Assembly: GCF_001421485.1 (NCBI RefSeq)
Contig: NZ_LMKK01000001.1
Location: 625,717-689,716 of the forward strand
Source: Agreia sp. Leaf210
Lineage (GTDB): Bacteria > Actinomycetota > Actinomycetes > Actinomycetales > Microbacteriaceae
Direction: 5' to 3'
Length of the DNA stretch: 64,000 nucleotides
Shown: positions 24,538 through 33,829 of the stretch, piece after piece
Layout: the number at the start of each line of letters is the position of its first letter
Numbering within the stretch: the first letter of the stretch is position 1
Notes under the pieces: model-generated
Told to the model about the DNA's origin: nothing
Seen by the model: the letters and a program-made list of their open reading frames with translations, nothing else
Databases searched by the model: none
Position numbers and translations under genes: made by a program

Positions 24538-26028
24538 TCAGGAAGCGAGGTGCAGTGCCTGCGCGGTGCTTTTCAGCACCTTTCGGGCCGTCGCCGGCGA
24601 GTCGGTCAATCGAGTACCGAACGAGGGGATCATCGAGCGGATCTGAGGAACCCAGCGCATGTAGTCGTCGGGAAAACAGCGCTCGAGGACGTCGAGCATG
24701 ATGGGAACGGCTGTGGATGCTCCGGGAGACGCCCCGAGCAGGCCCGCTATCGACCCGTCGGCCGACGCGATGACCTCTGTGCCGAACTGAAGCACTCCCC
24801 CGCGCTTCGCGTCTTTCTTCATGACCTGTACCCGCTGGCCCGCCGTGATGAGGTACCAGTCCTTGGGGTTGGCCGTGGGCATGAACTCTTGAAGGGCCGC
24901 GAACTTCTTCTTCTTGCCGGCGACCAGCTCGCCGACGAGGTACTTCATGAGGTCGATGTTGTCGCGGGCCACCGCGAGCATCGGGCCGAGGTTGTGCGCA
25001 CGGATGGATCCGGGCAGGTCGAGCCACGAGCCCTCTTTCAGGAACTTGGGGCTGAACCCTGCGTAAGGGCCGAAGAGCAGCGATGCCTCTCCGTCGACGA
25101 CCCGTGTGTCGAGGTGCGGCACGCTCATCGGCGGTGCTCCTACGGCGGCCTTGCCGTAGACCTTCGCTCGGTGCTCCGCCACGACGGCCGGGTTGTCGGT
25201 TCGGTAGAACTGCCCGCTGATCGGGAACCCGCCGAAGCCGCGGATCTCGGGGATGCCCGACTTCTGGAGCAGATGCAGCGCCCCACCGCCCGCGCCGACG
25301 AAGACGAAGCGAGCGTTGACCGTCGTCGGGGTCGATCCGACGAGTTCTTTGACAGAGACATTCCAGGTGCCGTCTTTCTGACGGCGGAGGTTCGACACCG
25401 AGTGCTCGGTCTTGAGGCTCGCACCGCGGCTGGTGAGAAAGTCGAAGAGATGACGCGACAGCGCTCCGAAGTCGACATCCGTTCCCGCGGTGATGCGGGT
25501 GGCCGCCACCGCCTCGTCTTTCTTTCGACCCCTCATCAGGGTCGGAGCCCACTCGTAGATGATCGCGGGGTCTTCGGAGTACTCGATGCCCTCGAACAGC
25601 GGCTCGTCGCGCAGCACCTCGTAGCGCTTGCGCAGATATTCGACGTTCTTCTCGCCACGCACGAACGTCATGTGCGGCGCGGAATTGATGAAGGTCGACG
25701 GGTCGGGGATGTCGCCGTTCTCGACGAGGAACGACCAGAACTGCCGGCTCACCTGGAACTGCTCGTTGATGGCGATCGCCTTCGACGCCTCGACGGTGCC
25801 GTCGGGCTGCTCGGGCATGTAGTTGAGCTCACACAGAGCGGCATGACCGGTTCCCGCGTTGTTCCAGGGGTTGGAGCTCTCGCCGGCCACATCCCCCAGC
25901 CGCTCGAAGATCCTGATCGTCCAGTCGGGCTGGAGGATAGAAAGGAAGGTGCCGAGGGTGGCGCTCATGATGCCGCCACCGATCAGAACGACGTCTACGG
26001 GTTTGCCTGCTGCGCTCACATCTCCCAT
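24538..26028 (-). CDS. mqo: Malate:quinone oxidoreductase
   Basis: 496 residues, normal for Mqo, a peripheral FAD enzyme that oxidises malate to oxaloacetate and reduces the quinone pool. The FAD-binding VVLIGGGIMSATLG lies at the N-terminus and NPWNNAGTGHAALCELNY is the Mqo signature. The ATG at 26028 overlaps the upstream kinase-like gene by 13 bp; a GTG at 26019, overlapping its stop as GTGA, is an alternative start. It is unusual to find this metabolic gene inside a run of signal-transduction genes, with translational overlap on one side and only 35 bp on the other. Confidence 0.95.
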   Translation of the reverse strand: MGDVSAAGKPVDVVLIGGGIMSATLGTFLSILQPDWTIRIFERLGDVAGESSNPWNNAGTGHAALCELNYMPEQPDGTVEASKAIAINEQFQVSRQFWSFLVENGDIPDPSTFINSAPHMTFVRGEKNVEYLRKRYEVLRDEPLFEGIEYSEDPAIIYEWAPTLMRGRKKDEAVAATRITAGTDVDFGALSRHLFDFLTSRGASLKTEHSVSNLRRQKDGTWNVSVKELVGSTPTTVNARFVFVGAGGGALHLLQKSGIPEIRGFGGFPISGQFYRTDNPAVVAEHRAKVYGKAAVGAPPMSVPHLDTRVVDGEASLLFGPYAGFSPKFLKEGSWLDLPGSIRAHNLGPMLAVARDNIDLMKYLVGELVAGKKKKFAALQEFMPTANPKDWYLITAGQRVQVMKKDAKRGGVLQFGTEVIASADGSIAGLLGASPGASTAVPIMLDVLERCFPDDYMRWVPQIRSMIPSFGTRLTDSPATARKVLKSTAQALHLAS

Positions 26029-27176
26029 GATACGGCCGCCTGATCCTCTGGGGAGTCGAAGCGGAAGGTCACGACCAGCGCACCGTCGACAGTGCGGGCG
26101 TCTGCCTCATCGAAGACGAGGCGCACCATGCGCAGAAAGGGAGCCAATGCGGTCGGGGCCGATGCACCCGCGGGGCGGGTGAACTCGATCCGGCCCCAGG
26201 CATCCGGCCCCCGTCGCTCGAGCGTCAGCGTCTGCCCTGCCGAGGCGCCGTATTGATCGCCTATCGCGCCGATGAGGGCCCGCAGGGCCGAGATCTGGCG
26301 CTCGTCGAGATGCGTGGCCACCCCGTCGTCGTCGCTGTAGCGATCGACCACGTCGGCAAGCGTTCCGCGGGAGATGCGATCGACGATGGCCCGGCGCAAC
26401 TCGGAGGCGAGTTCGGTGGCCCTGACTGCATCCCCCGATTGGAGGGTCTTCGATTCGGCCAGTCGCGTGAGGAAAGGCAGCACGTCACGACGCAGCGCGC
26501 CGAGCTCCCCCATCGCGTCTGTCTCGGCGAGTCGCAGAGCCACCCCGCTCTCGTGTCGCACGCGCTCCACCCGCGCCTCGTCTCGCGCCTTCTCGAGACT
26601 CGCGACGAGACTGCGCGCATATGCCGCGGCGCCGAGACCGATGGCGATACTCGGGGTGGCGGCGACCAGCGCGAGGATGCTCAGGGTCGTCGTCGTCGCA
26701 GAGCTCAGGTTCTGCAGGAAGGCCAGCGCGAACGTCAGGGCGACAGCCTGCACCGTGAACCAGACGATCTCCTTGGAGCGTCGATAGGGGCCGGCGAGAA
26801 GCAACGCCAGGCCCAGGCAGACCGCTCCCCAGTCGTCTCGGATGAAGGTGTTGGAGCCCAACTGGCTGAGGGAATCAAGCACGCTCGCCAGCATCACCCC
26901 GGCCAGGAATGTCTGGAATCTCGCGCGTGAGACGGCAGGGCCGAACGGATCTGCTGCGCGGACGAGGTACACGTATGACGCAGCGAGCACGAGTTGGGCG
27001 AGGACACCCACGACCGGCAGAGAGATCTGCTCTCGTCCCGTCGTTGTGAGAGACAGCGCAACCGACAGAGCCACGCTGACCGCGCCCATGGCGATGACGA
27101 ACATACGCGCCGTGACGCGTGAGACCGGATCGAGCTCGGCAGCCGTCGGCCGCGTCGACCTCGTAGACGACGTCAT
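26016..27176 (-). CDS. Membrane protein resembling a histidine kinase without catalytic motifs
   Basis: 386 residues. About six hydrophobic helices (residues 25-200) are followed by a coiled segment (SLEKARDEARVERVRHESG) and a soluble C-terminal domain of about 150 residues ending in VVTFRFDSPEDQ. The layout resembles the neighbouring sensor kinase, but there is no HD-type phosphoacceptor motif and no N, G1 or G2 box, so it should not be an active kinase. The ATG overlaps the kinase stop by 4 bp and its own end overlaps mqo by 13 bp. It may act as a partner, decoy or sensor subunit for the kinase (inference). Confidence 0.7.
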   Translation of the reverse strand: MTSSTRSTRPTAAELDPVSRVTARMFVIAMGAVSVALSVALSLTTTGREQISLPVVGVLAQLVLAASYVYLVRAADPFGPAVSRARFQTFLAGVMLASVLDSLSQLGSNTFIRDDWGAVCLGLALLLAGPYRRSKEIVWFTVQAVALTFALAFLQNLSSATTTTLSILALVAATPSIAIGLGAAAYARSLVASLEKARDEARVERVRHESGVALRLAETDAMGELGALRRDVLPFLTRLAESKTLQSGDAVRATELASELRRAIVDRISRGTLADVVDRYSDDDGVATHLDERQISALRALIGAIGDQYGASAGQTLTLERRGPDAWGRIEFTRPAGASAPTALAPFLRMVRLVFDEADARTVDGALVVTFRFDSPEDQAAVSWEM

Positions 27177-28315
27177 GCGACGCCCTTCGGCACGGAGAGA
27201 AGCACCGAGGTGCCCGCCCCCGGTGTCGACCAGACCGTGGCGGATCCGCCGACCCCCAGCATCCGGTCGTGCACAGAGAGCCTCAGGCCGAGCCTGTCGG
27301 CAGGCGTCGCGGCTGCGCTGAAACCGCGGCCGCCGTCGGCGACGGTCGCCGTGACATCGTCGCCGGAGCTGACGATGGCGAGCTCTGCCAGAGACACCCC
27401 CGCGTGCACGACCACGTTGACGAGACACTGCTCAATGGCGGCTACGATCGCCTCCTCGGCCGCGGGATCGAGCGTGTCGAGTTCGTCGACGTCACCCGAC
27501 ACGATCACGCGAAGGCCCCGTGCCCCGACCCTGGCGAGCGCGCCTGCCAGCGCGCTCTCGCTCGTCGTTTCGATCAGCCCGGGAATGGAAGCACTCCCCG
27601 GGGCGCGGAGAAGCTCGTCGCTACGAGAGAGAAGATCGAGATCTCGGCGGATCACCGCGAGGTGGCTGTCGGGAATCGGACCCTGCGGGAGCATGGCGAT
27701 GGCATGCAGATCACCCAGGACCGTGTCATGCAGGAGGCTCGACGCGTGTCCCAGGAGGCGGGCCTCCTCGTCGATGCTCTGCTGCTCCCGCGCGGCTCGA
27801 TCGAGGGCGGGCGCCTCTTGCACCGCGTTGCGACGGGCCAACCACAGAACGATCAAGAGGGCGCTCACGGCGATGAGCGAGCCCAGCGCAGTGAAGTCGA
27901 CGACGATCTCGCGGTGGCCGATCGCCGTGCCGAGAATAGAGGCGCTCGATGTGACGGCGTACGACAGCCCGCACACGGCGAGGCAGGATGCGAGCGAGCG
28001 CCGGCCCACGCCGGACACCGTGGCAGCAACCACGGGGAGGCTGAGCACCACGCTGTCGGACTTCTGGCTCATGGCGAGGAGGGAATCCACACTCAAGGAG
28101 TACGCGAACCCGGCGCAGCATACGACCAGAAGGGCGACGACGGTCTCGAGCGCACCGTGTCGTCGCTGAAGGACATATGCACCTCCGCCCAAGACCGCGA
28201 GCGACAGAACCGGCACGATCGCACGAGCGATTCCCACCTCGCCCTCGTCGACAGGAGCGCGGATGGACAGCACGCAGACGATCGCGGATACGGCGGCGAG
28301 CAGGATCGACGACAA
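27173..28315 (-). CDS. Sensor histidine kinase, NarL/HisKA_3 type
   Basis: 380 residues from a TTG at 28315; no better start exists in frame, though the reading frame continues to a CTG (28390) that overlaps the upstream regulator's stop. Five or six membrane helices occupy residues 1-160. The phosphoacceptor region is LLHDTVLGDL (His196), then the N-box-like IEQCLVNVVVHAG, the G1 box DGGRGFS and a C-terminal GAGTSVLLSVP. This is the pattern of NarX/DesK-like kinases, whose partners are LuxR-type response regulators such as the one encoded immediately upstream. The sensed signal is unknown. Confidence 0.85.
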   Translation of the reverse strand: MSSILLAAVSAIVCVLSIRAPVDEGEVGIARAIVPVLSLAVLGGGAYVLQRRHGALETVVALLVVCCAGFAYSLSVDSLLAMSQKSDSVVLSLPVVAATVSGVGRRSLASCLAVCGLSYAVTSSASILGTAIGHREIVVDFTALGSLIAVSALLIVLWLARRNAVQEAPALDRAAREQQSIDEEARLLGHASSLLHDTVLGDLHAIAMLPQGPIPDSHLAVIRRDLDLLSRSDELLRAPGSASIPGLIETTSESALAGALARVGARGLRVIVSGDVDELDTLDPAAEEAIVAAIEQCLVNVVVHAGVSLAELAIVSSGDDVTATVADGGRGFSAAATPADRLGLRLSVHDRMLGVGGSATVWSTPGAGTSVLLSVPKGVA

Positions 28316-28386
28316 CCAGACGCTCGCATGGCTGAGGGCGCGGCTGGTGAAGACACCCTCGGCGTCCGTACCGAGCGACAGGGCGG

Positions 28387-28986
28387 TCAGGACACGAGCC
28401 CGTCTTCCGCCGCTCGACGGATGAGATCCTGCTTGGATCGGGTCGGGCGTCCGGTCGCCGCGTAGTGGTCGCGGATGCGCGCCAGATTGTTCTTGACGAC
28501 CTCGAACGGTATGCCCAGTTGCAGCCCGATATCGACCGGGGTTAGACCGTCGGCGTAGAGACGCAGGGTCTCGAGCTCGACGTCGACGAAGGCTGCTTCA
28601 CCCTGCCTATCCGACCAGGCCGTGCGTACCGCGTCGACGACCGAATCTGCGGGCGAGGACTTCGATACGAAGGCCGACGCGCCCGCCGCGAGCGAGCGTT
28701 CACGGATCTCATCGGTGTCGATCGCGCTGACCACCACCACGAGGGCACCCGCCGCGAGGCAGGTTCTGACCCGCGTCTCGATGGAGATCGGTTCTTGCAA
28801 CTGCAGATCCATCACCACGACGTCAGGAGCGAACGCGGGGTGCCGGATCATCTCGAACCAGCCCGTGACGCTGATGACGACATCGAGATCGGACGCGTTG
28901 CTGCGCATGTACATGGTGAGACCGTCGAGGAGAAGCTCGTGGTCATCGACAATTCCGACTCTGCATGATCGCACCGTCGATTGCAC
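28387..28986 (-). CDS. Response regulator with intact receiver
   Basis: 199 residues from the GTG at 28986, chosen because GGGGGAG lies 9 nt upstream; GTG 28992 and longer starts are possible. The receiver has VGIVDDHE (acidic pair), VVVMDLQLQ with the phosphoacceptor Asp, and FVSKSS with the conserved Lys. The C-terminal region (LETLRLYADGLTPVDIGLQLG, ending RRAAEDGLVS) looks like a divergent LuxR-type HTH and is closely similar to the C-terminus of the Asp-less regulator at 21540-22178. It is the first gene of the run that continues with the kinase, 71 bp downstream. Confidence 0.88.
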   Translation of the reverse strand: MQSTVRSCRVGIVDDHELLLDGLTMYMRSNASDLDVVISVTGWFEMIRHPAFAPDVVVMDLQLQEPISIETRVRTCLAAGALVVVVSAIDTDEIRERSLAAGASAFVSKSSPADSVVDAVRTAWSDRQGEAAFVDVELETLRLYADGLTPVDIGLQLGIPFEVVKNNLARIRDHYAATGRPTRSKQDLIRRAAEDGLVS

Positions 28987-29100
28987 TTCCACGTTCTCCC
29001 CCTGAATAGGCTTTTGCGCACAAGCAGACTCCCCCCAGAGGCGCACGGTCACCTCACACTACTCGCTCGACGACGGGTGCGCCGGGTGTGTCTCGCGCGT

Positions 29101-29805
29101 TTACAGGCCACGTCGATCCAGCTCCTCGTCCATACGTCGAGCCATCTCGGCGTACCCCTCGTCGTTCGGGTGAAGCCCGTCGTCCGCCATCCACTCCGGG
29201 TGCCCTTCGATCCAATGGGAGGCACCCTCGATGCTCTCGGCACCGATAGCCCGCGCCTCAGCGGCGACCCATTCGCTGATCGTCGTGAGGCTCTGCGGTC
29301 GCTCGTCGGTGTACCAGAACGGCTCGACCACGATGATGCGCGTCTCGGGCAGGGCTCGTCGGAGTTTGGTGAAGTCGGCGACGATGGCGGCGTGCACCTC
29401 GTCCGACCTCGCGGGCATCGAGAAGTTGTCGTTGAGGCCCATTGTCACGAACAGAATGTCCGGCTCGGATGCGATGACGGCGTCGACGAGATCGTCTCCA
29501 GCCGACAACCGGTCGCGGTTGTTCACGAACCCCAGACCGTTCACGCTCGGGTTGAACTCGTTCCACCCTCGCTCTGCGGCGATGATGCTCGACCAGCGCT
29601 TGCTCGGGTCGCTCGCCCCGGTTCCCAAGGTGTAGGAGTCACCGTAGAAGGCCACCACGGGCGCACCGGGGATACCCGTATCCGCCGGAGAACCGGCCTC
29701 GCTCGCGGCCCGGGGTCCCAGGTAGGCGTGCACAACTGCTCCTCCGATCACGACCGCCAGCGCGACGAGCGCGACGATCAGAATCGTCGGTCGTCGCAGG
29801 GTCAT
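29101..29805 (-). CDS. SGNH/GDSL hydrolase, membrane-anchored or secreted
   Basis: 234 residues. An N-terminal hydrophobic helix (residues 8-30) leads to the outside. The catalytic blocks are complete: FYGDSYTLG (block I Ser), NGLGFVNN (block II region), GLNDN (block III Asn) and DGLHPNDEGY (block V Asp/His). It starts 5 bp downstream of the BcsA-like glycosyltransferase gene and must be co-transcribed with it. SGNH hydrolases next to polysaccharide synthases often add or remove O-acyl groups; here that role is inferred from position. Confidence 0.87.
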   Translation of the reverse strand: MTLRRPTILIVALVALAVVIGGAVVHAYLGPRAASEAGSPADTGIPGAPVVAFYGDSYTLGTGASDPSKRWSSIIAAERGWNEFNPSVNGLGFVNNRDRLSAGDDLVDAVIASEPDILFVTMGLNDNFSMPARSDEVHAAIVADFTKLRRALPETRIIVVEPFWYTDERPQSLTTISEWVAAEARAIGAESIEGASHWIEGHPEWMADDGLHPNDEGYAEMARRMDEELDRRGL

Positions 29806-29810
29806 GGCGG

Positions 29811-32153
29811 TTATTCGGAGTGGTCGGCGTTCTGGATTGCGCTGCCTGAGTTGACCCGGCTCCGAGGGGAGCTGCTGCGGATGCCGATTCTTCGCCGACG
29901 GTCTTTCGACTGGCGGAGGTCACGGCCCAGGCGACGGTCGCCGTGGTACAGGATCGTCTGCCAATCGACCGGCGCATCCGGATCGACGAGCGAACGCTGG
30001 GGTTCCTTCTTCTTCTTGCGGTCGACATAGAGGAAGTTCAGGAATCCGAGCCAGACATCGACCGCCGAGTTCCAGAGACCGATGTAGGCGCGGATCGCTC
30101 CCGCAGCCATGACGGCGTTGAACGCCGCGAACAGGGCGTTGCCCCAGTTCTGCAGGACGATGTCGCGATAGAGCGTGAAGAGCGAGAACAGCACGATCAC
30201 GTAGGGGGTGATGACGTAGAGCGCCGGTGCCGCCGTGCGGTTCTTCACCTTCGGGGTTCGCACGAACGGGATCTTCTCGCCGGTGATCATCTGCTGGAAC
30301 GACTTGAAGACTCCGGCGAGGTTGACGGGGAGCAGCACGAGGTTGAACCCGTAGATGCGGAAGATGTCGCTGAAGCGGTGTCCGGCCGAACGCAGATCGC
30401 TGCCCATCGCGATGAAGTACGGCAGCGCGGCGAGGAACACGAAGGGGCTCAGGAGCCGACTGTCATACGGGTACGCGAGCAGGAACAACAGGCCGAAGCT
30501 CGCCCAGGCGATCGATGCCATGTAGTTGCTGCGCAGCAGGATCTCGCTGAGCAGAACACGTTCGCGGTTGAACCGTCGCTCTCTGAGCTGATCCCAGAAC
30601 TTGGGAAGGATGAGCAGTCCACCGTTCGCCCAGCGACGACGCTGCACGATGAGCGAGCCGAAGTCCGGAGGGGTGGCGCTGTAGCTGAGGCGCTCGGGGT
30701 AGTTCACGAGAGTCCACCCGTGGGTTCCGAGGTCGATGCTCGACTCGGTGTCCTCGATGACCGTGCGGTCTTGGATGAAGGTCTTCACCTCGAAGCCGGC
30801 GACGACCTCGACCTCGACGATGTCTTCGAGAGCGCGCTTGCGGATGACCGCGTTCGCACCCACCCAGAACGTGGCGTTGTAGTACGTCATGCCCTGATGG
30901 AGGATGTGCTGCAGGTCGGTCGTCGCACCGGCGACGCGTTCGATCCGCGTCGGGGCTCCGCGGAACGCAGAGTACGGCGTCTGCGTCACGGCCACCCGAG
31001 CGTTCTCGGGCTGCTCAAGGAGGTAGACGAGACGCACGCAGTAGTCGCGCAGCAGGAGCGAGTCCGCATCGAGCGTGAGCAGGTAGGTGGTGTCGGGGAT
31101 GACCAGGTCTCCCGCAACGCCGTCCTCGGCCTCTCGGAGGACGACACCGTCGACGGTCTCTTCCGTCGACCAGGCGCGGCCCATCAGACCGATGTACGAG
31201 TTGAGGTTCATCGCCTTGTTGGCCTCGTGCGACAGCGAGGCGAACTTCTTGCGCTCGAAGTAGTCCAGTTTGGCGGTGAAGATGCGAGACAGACGGAGCG
31301 CGAGGGTGATCAGGCGATCCGAGTCGGGGTACGAGTACTGATCGAGGGAGCCTCCGAGCGCGACGATCGTGAGCCTCAGCTCGCGAGCGAGGCCCATCAC
31401 GATCTGGTCGACGAAGAACTCGTCGACGTGATCACCGACCTGTTCGGTATCGGCCATCGCCTCGAGCCACTCGGCTGCAGCGACGTAGTCGTCGACGAGC
31501 CTTTGCACGTCGTCACGCGTCACCGCGTCGCCGTCGGCGAACCTCTCCGTCAACGCGTCGACGGAGGCGAGGAAGCGCTCGCTCGGGATCCTCAGCGCCG
31601 CCTCGATCTGTGCGGCGAGTGCTCGGGTCGCATCGAGCGTCTCGGCCTTCTCCGGGTCGGTGGGGTGGGGCGGGTCGTCGAGCAACAGCACGATCCGCAG
31701 GTCGGGGAACTCCTGCAGAGCGGCGGACCACAGAGTGGCTCGCACCACGTTGGTCTCTTCGGCGTAGCTCGGAACCAGCACCGTGATGCCGTCGGTGTAC
31801 TCGGCGAAGTGCCGGTCGAGCTCACCGCGAGGCACACGAACGTGGCTGCGGAACCGGTACAGCGCACCCTGTCGCGCGAGCAGGTACATCAAGGCGGAGA
31901 ACGTGAGGATCGTGACGACGATGAGGTAGCTCACGGCCTCGACGGTGAATCGGAAGCCGGCTCCCGGATTGTTCACCAGCTCGCGGAAGACGGTCGTGAT
32001 GACGTAGACGAGCCAGAATCCGACGGTCGCGACGATGGCGAGACGGCCCGTCGTGACCATGCGCTTGCTCGGCTTGGGGTGAACGATCGACAGCGGCTCG
32101 CTGCGTCGCTCAGAACCCCACTGCCGTCGCCGGCTCTTCGTTCCGTCGCCCAT
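29811..32153 (-). CDS. Processive glycosyltransferase family 2, cellulose-synthase-like
   Basis: 780 residues from the ATG at 32153 with GGGGAG 8 nt upstream. Two N-terminal membrane helices (about 30-90), a long cytoplasmic GT2 domain, and four or more C-terminal helices (about 540-700). Family motifs: LLLDDPP (first Asp), LTLDADSL (DxD), VIEDTES (catalytic Asp region) and QRRRWANGG (QxxRW), all present. It should polymerise a beta-linked sugar from a nucleotide sugar and export it. No PilZ domain is visible. An insertion of about 150 residues lies between the first Asp and the DxD. The SGNH hydrolase follows and a GH18 protein is divergent from it. Confidence 0.9.
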   Translation of the reverse strand: MGDGTKSRRRQWGSERRSEPLSIVHPKPSKRMVTTGRLAIVATVGFWLVYVITTVFRELVNNPGAGFRFTVEAVSYLIVVTILTFSALMYLLARQGALYRFRSHVRVPRGELDRHFAEYTDGITVLVPSYAEETNVVRATLWSAALQEFPDLRIVLLLDDPPHPTDPEKAETLDATRALAAQIEAALRIPSERFLASVDALTERFADGDAVTRDDVQRLVDDYVAAAEWLEAMADTEQVGDHVDEFFVDQIVMGLARELRLTIVALGGSLDQYSYPDSDRLITLALRLSRIFTAKLDYFERKKFASLSHEANKAMNLNSYIGLMGRAWSTEETVDGVVLREAEDGVAGDLVIPDTTYLLTLDADSLLLRDYCVRLVYLLEQPENARVAVTQTPYSAFRGAPTRIERVAGATTDLQHILHQGMTYYNATFWVGANAVIRKRALEDIVEVEVVAGFEVKTFIQDRTVIEDTESSIDLGTHGWTLVNYPERLSYSATPPDFGSLIVQRRRWANGGLLILPKFWDQLRERRFNRERVLLSEILLRSNYMASIAWASFGLLFLLAYPYDSRLLSPFVFLAALPYFIAMGSDLRSAGHRFSDIFRIYGFNLVLLPVNLAGVFKSFQQMITGEKIPFVRTPKVKNRTAAPALYVITPYVIVLFSLFTLYRDIVLQNWGNALFAAFNAVMAAGAIRAYIGLWNSAVDVWLGFLNFLYVDRKKKKEPQRSLVDPDAPVDWQTILYHGDRRLGRDLRQSKDRRRRIGIRSSSPRSRVNSGSAIQNADHSE

Positions 32154-32251
32154 GACAAATCTCCCCAGAAAAGTACTCAATACCCTACAAAGTTGACAGT
32201 CTCTCACGTTTTTGTGCGAAAGTGAGTACCGATCAACTTTTAGGGGAACTC

Positions 32252-33829
32252 TTGTCTACACGTTTTCCCGGGCGCCGCTTGTCGATAGTGCGGTTGTCCG
32301 GCGTCTTCCTCCTCATTGCAGGACTCGTCTTCTCCGGCTTCCAGGGCTGGAGATGGTTTCAAGACGCGACGAGCGTGACCACGAAGGCCTGGACGGCCGG
32401 CTACGTCGATGTCACGGCGACGCCGAGCTTCGCGTTCGAGAACCCGGCCAACTCGGCCGGCGCGAACGTCGTGCTGTCGTTCGTCGTCGCATCCAAGACC
32501 GACCCCTGCAGCCCCTCGTGGGGCACCTACTACTCGATGGACGAGGCCGATCAGGCCCTCGACCTCGACCGGCGCATCGCGCGTCGCGACCAGCAGGGCG
32601 GCGACGTGATCGTGTCGTTCGGCGGCCTCCTCAACGACGAGCTGTCGACCGGCTGCACCGACCCCGACGATCTGAAGAAGGCCTACGAGTCGGTCATCGA
32701 CCGATACTCCCTGAGCACGATTGATCTCGACATCGAGGGAACCAACCTCTCCGACGCCGCCTCCGGTGAACGGCGCGCCGCCGCGATCGCGAGCATCCAG
32801 AAGGATCGGGCCGGCACCAGCTCGCCCCTGGCCGTGTGGCTCACCCTTCCCGTCGCACCGTCGGGGCTCACGACGGATGGTACGGACGAGGTGACCCGGA
32901 TGCTCGACGCCGGTGTCGACCTGGCCGGGGTCAACCTGATGACGATGGACTTCGGCGGCAGCCGCGAGAAGGGGCAGTCGATGCTCGACGCCTCGACCGA
33001 CGCCGCCAACGCCACGCACAGCCAGTTGCGCACGCTCTACGACCGCCAGGGTATCTCGCTCGGCCCCGTCGAACTATGGAACAAGATCGGCCTCACGCCG
33101 ATGATCGGCCAGAACGACGTGGCGGGCGAGATCTTCACCCTCGATGACGCCAAGGGACTGAACGCCTTCGCTATAAAGAACGGCGTCGCCCGCGTATCGC
33201 TGTGGTCACTCAACCGCGACACCACCTGCGGCTCGAACTACCCCGACGTCACACGGGTGAGCGACTCGTGCAGCGGCGTCGCCCAGGGCGATCTCTCGTT
33301 CGCCGCACTCCTCGGCGACACGCTGACCGGTTCGCCGGACTCGGCCGCCGGAGCCGTCACCACGTCCGTGCCGACCAGCACGGAAGACCTCACGGACGAC
33401 GCGAAGACGAGCCCGTATCAGATCTGGGACGCCGACTCCGCGTACGCGAAAGACACGAAGGTCGTCTGGCACCGCCAGGTGTACACCGCCAAGTACTGGA
33501 CCCAGGGCGACATCCCCGACAACCCCGTGCTTCAGGCATCCGAGACGCCGTGGGAGCTCGTGGGACCGGTCCTTCCCGGCGAGACGCCCGTTCCGATTCC
33601 CGAGCTGCCAGCCGGGACCTACCCGGAGTGGCAGGGCACGAGCATCTACACGAAGGGCAACTTCGTGATGTTCGACGGTGCAGCGTACGAGGCGAAGTGG
33701 TGGACGCAGGGCGACAGCCCGCAGGCATCCGGCAGCAACCAGGACGCCTCACCGTGGCGGGCCCTCACCGACAACGAGGTGCGCACGATCCTCGGCATCC
33801 CCACGGTCGGAACCGGCGCAGACGGCTAG
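32252..33829 (+). CDS. GH18 chitinase-like protein with two CBM5/12-type modules
   Basis: 525 residues from the TTG at 32252 with AGGGGA 4 nt upstream; a GTG 30 nt upstream lacks such a site. A signal anchor spans residues 12-32. The GH18 domain has VSFGG (122-126) and STIDLDIEG at 155-163, where the catalytic Glu162 is kept but the first Asp of DxxDxDxE is Ser155. Two C-terminal repeats near residues 385-435 and 455-510 (YxAKYWTQGD / YEAKWWTQGD with a following PW) resemble chitin-binding CBM5/12 modules. Divergent from the cellulose-synthase-like gene. It may trim or bind the exported polymer, or degrade chitin. Confidence 0.87.
   Translation: MSTRFPGRRLSIVRLSGVFLLIAGLVFSGFQGWRWFQDATSVTTKAWTAGYVDVTATPSFAFENPANSAGANVVLSFVVASKTDPCSPSWGTYYSMDEADQALDLDRRIARRDQQGGDVIVSFGGLLNDELSTGCTDPDDLKKAYESVIDRYSLSTIDLDIEGTNLSDAASGERRAAAIASIQKDRAGTSSPLAVWLTLPVAPSGLTTDGTDEVTRMLDAGVDLAGVNLMTMDFGGSREKGQSMLDASTDAANATHSQLRTLYDRQGISLGPVELWNKIGLTPMIGQNDVAGEIFTLDDAKGLNAFAIKNGVARVSLWSLNRDTTCGSNYPDVTRVSDSCSGVAQGDLSFAALLGDTLTGSPDSAAGAVTTSVPTSTEDLTDDAKTSPYQIWDADSAYAKDTKVVWHRQVYTAKYWTQGDIPDNPVLQASETPWELVGPVLPGETPVPIPELPAGTYPEWQGTSIYTKGNFVMFDGAAYEAKWWTQGDSPQASGSNQDASPWRALTDNEVRTILGIPTVGTGADG

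Noticed and set aside
29943-32225. Open frame of 760 codons antisense to the cellulose-synthase-like gene
   Set aside because: The minus-strand frame carries all GT2 motifs; the plus-strand frame has none and an unnatural composition.
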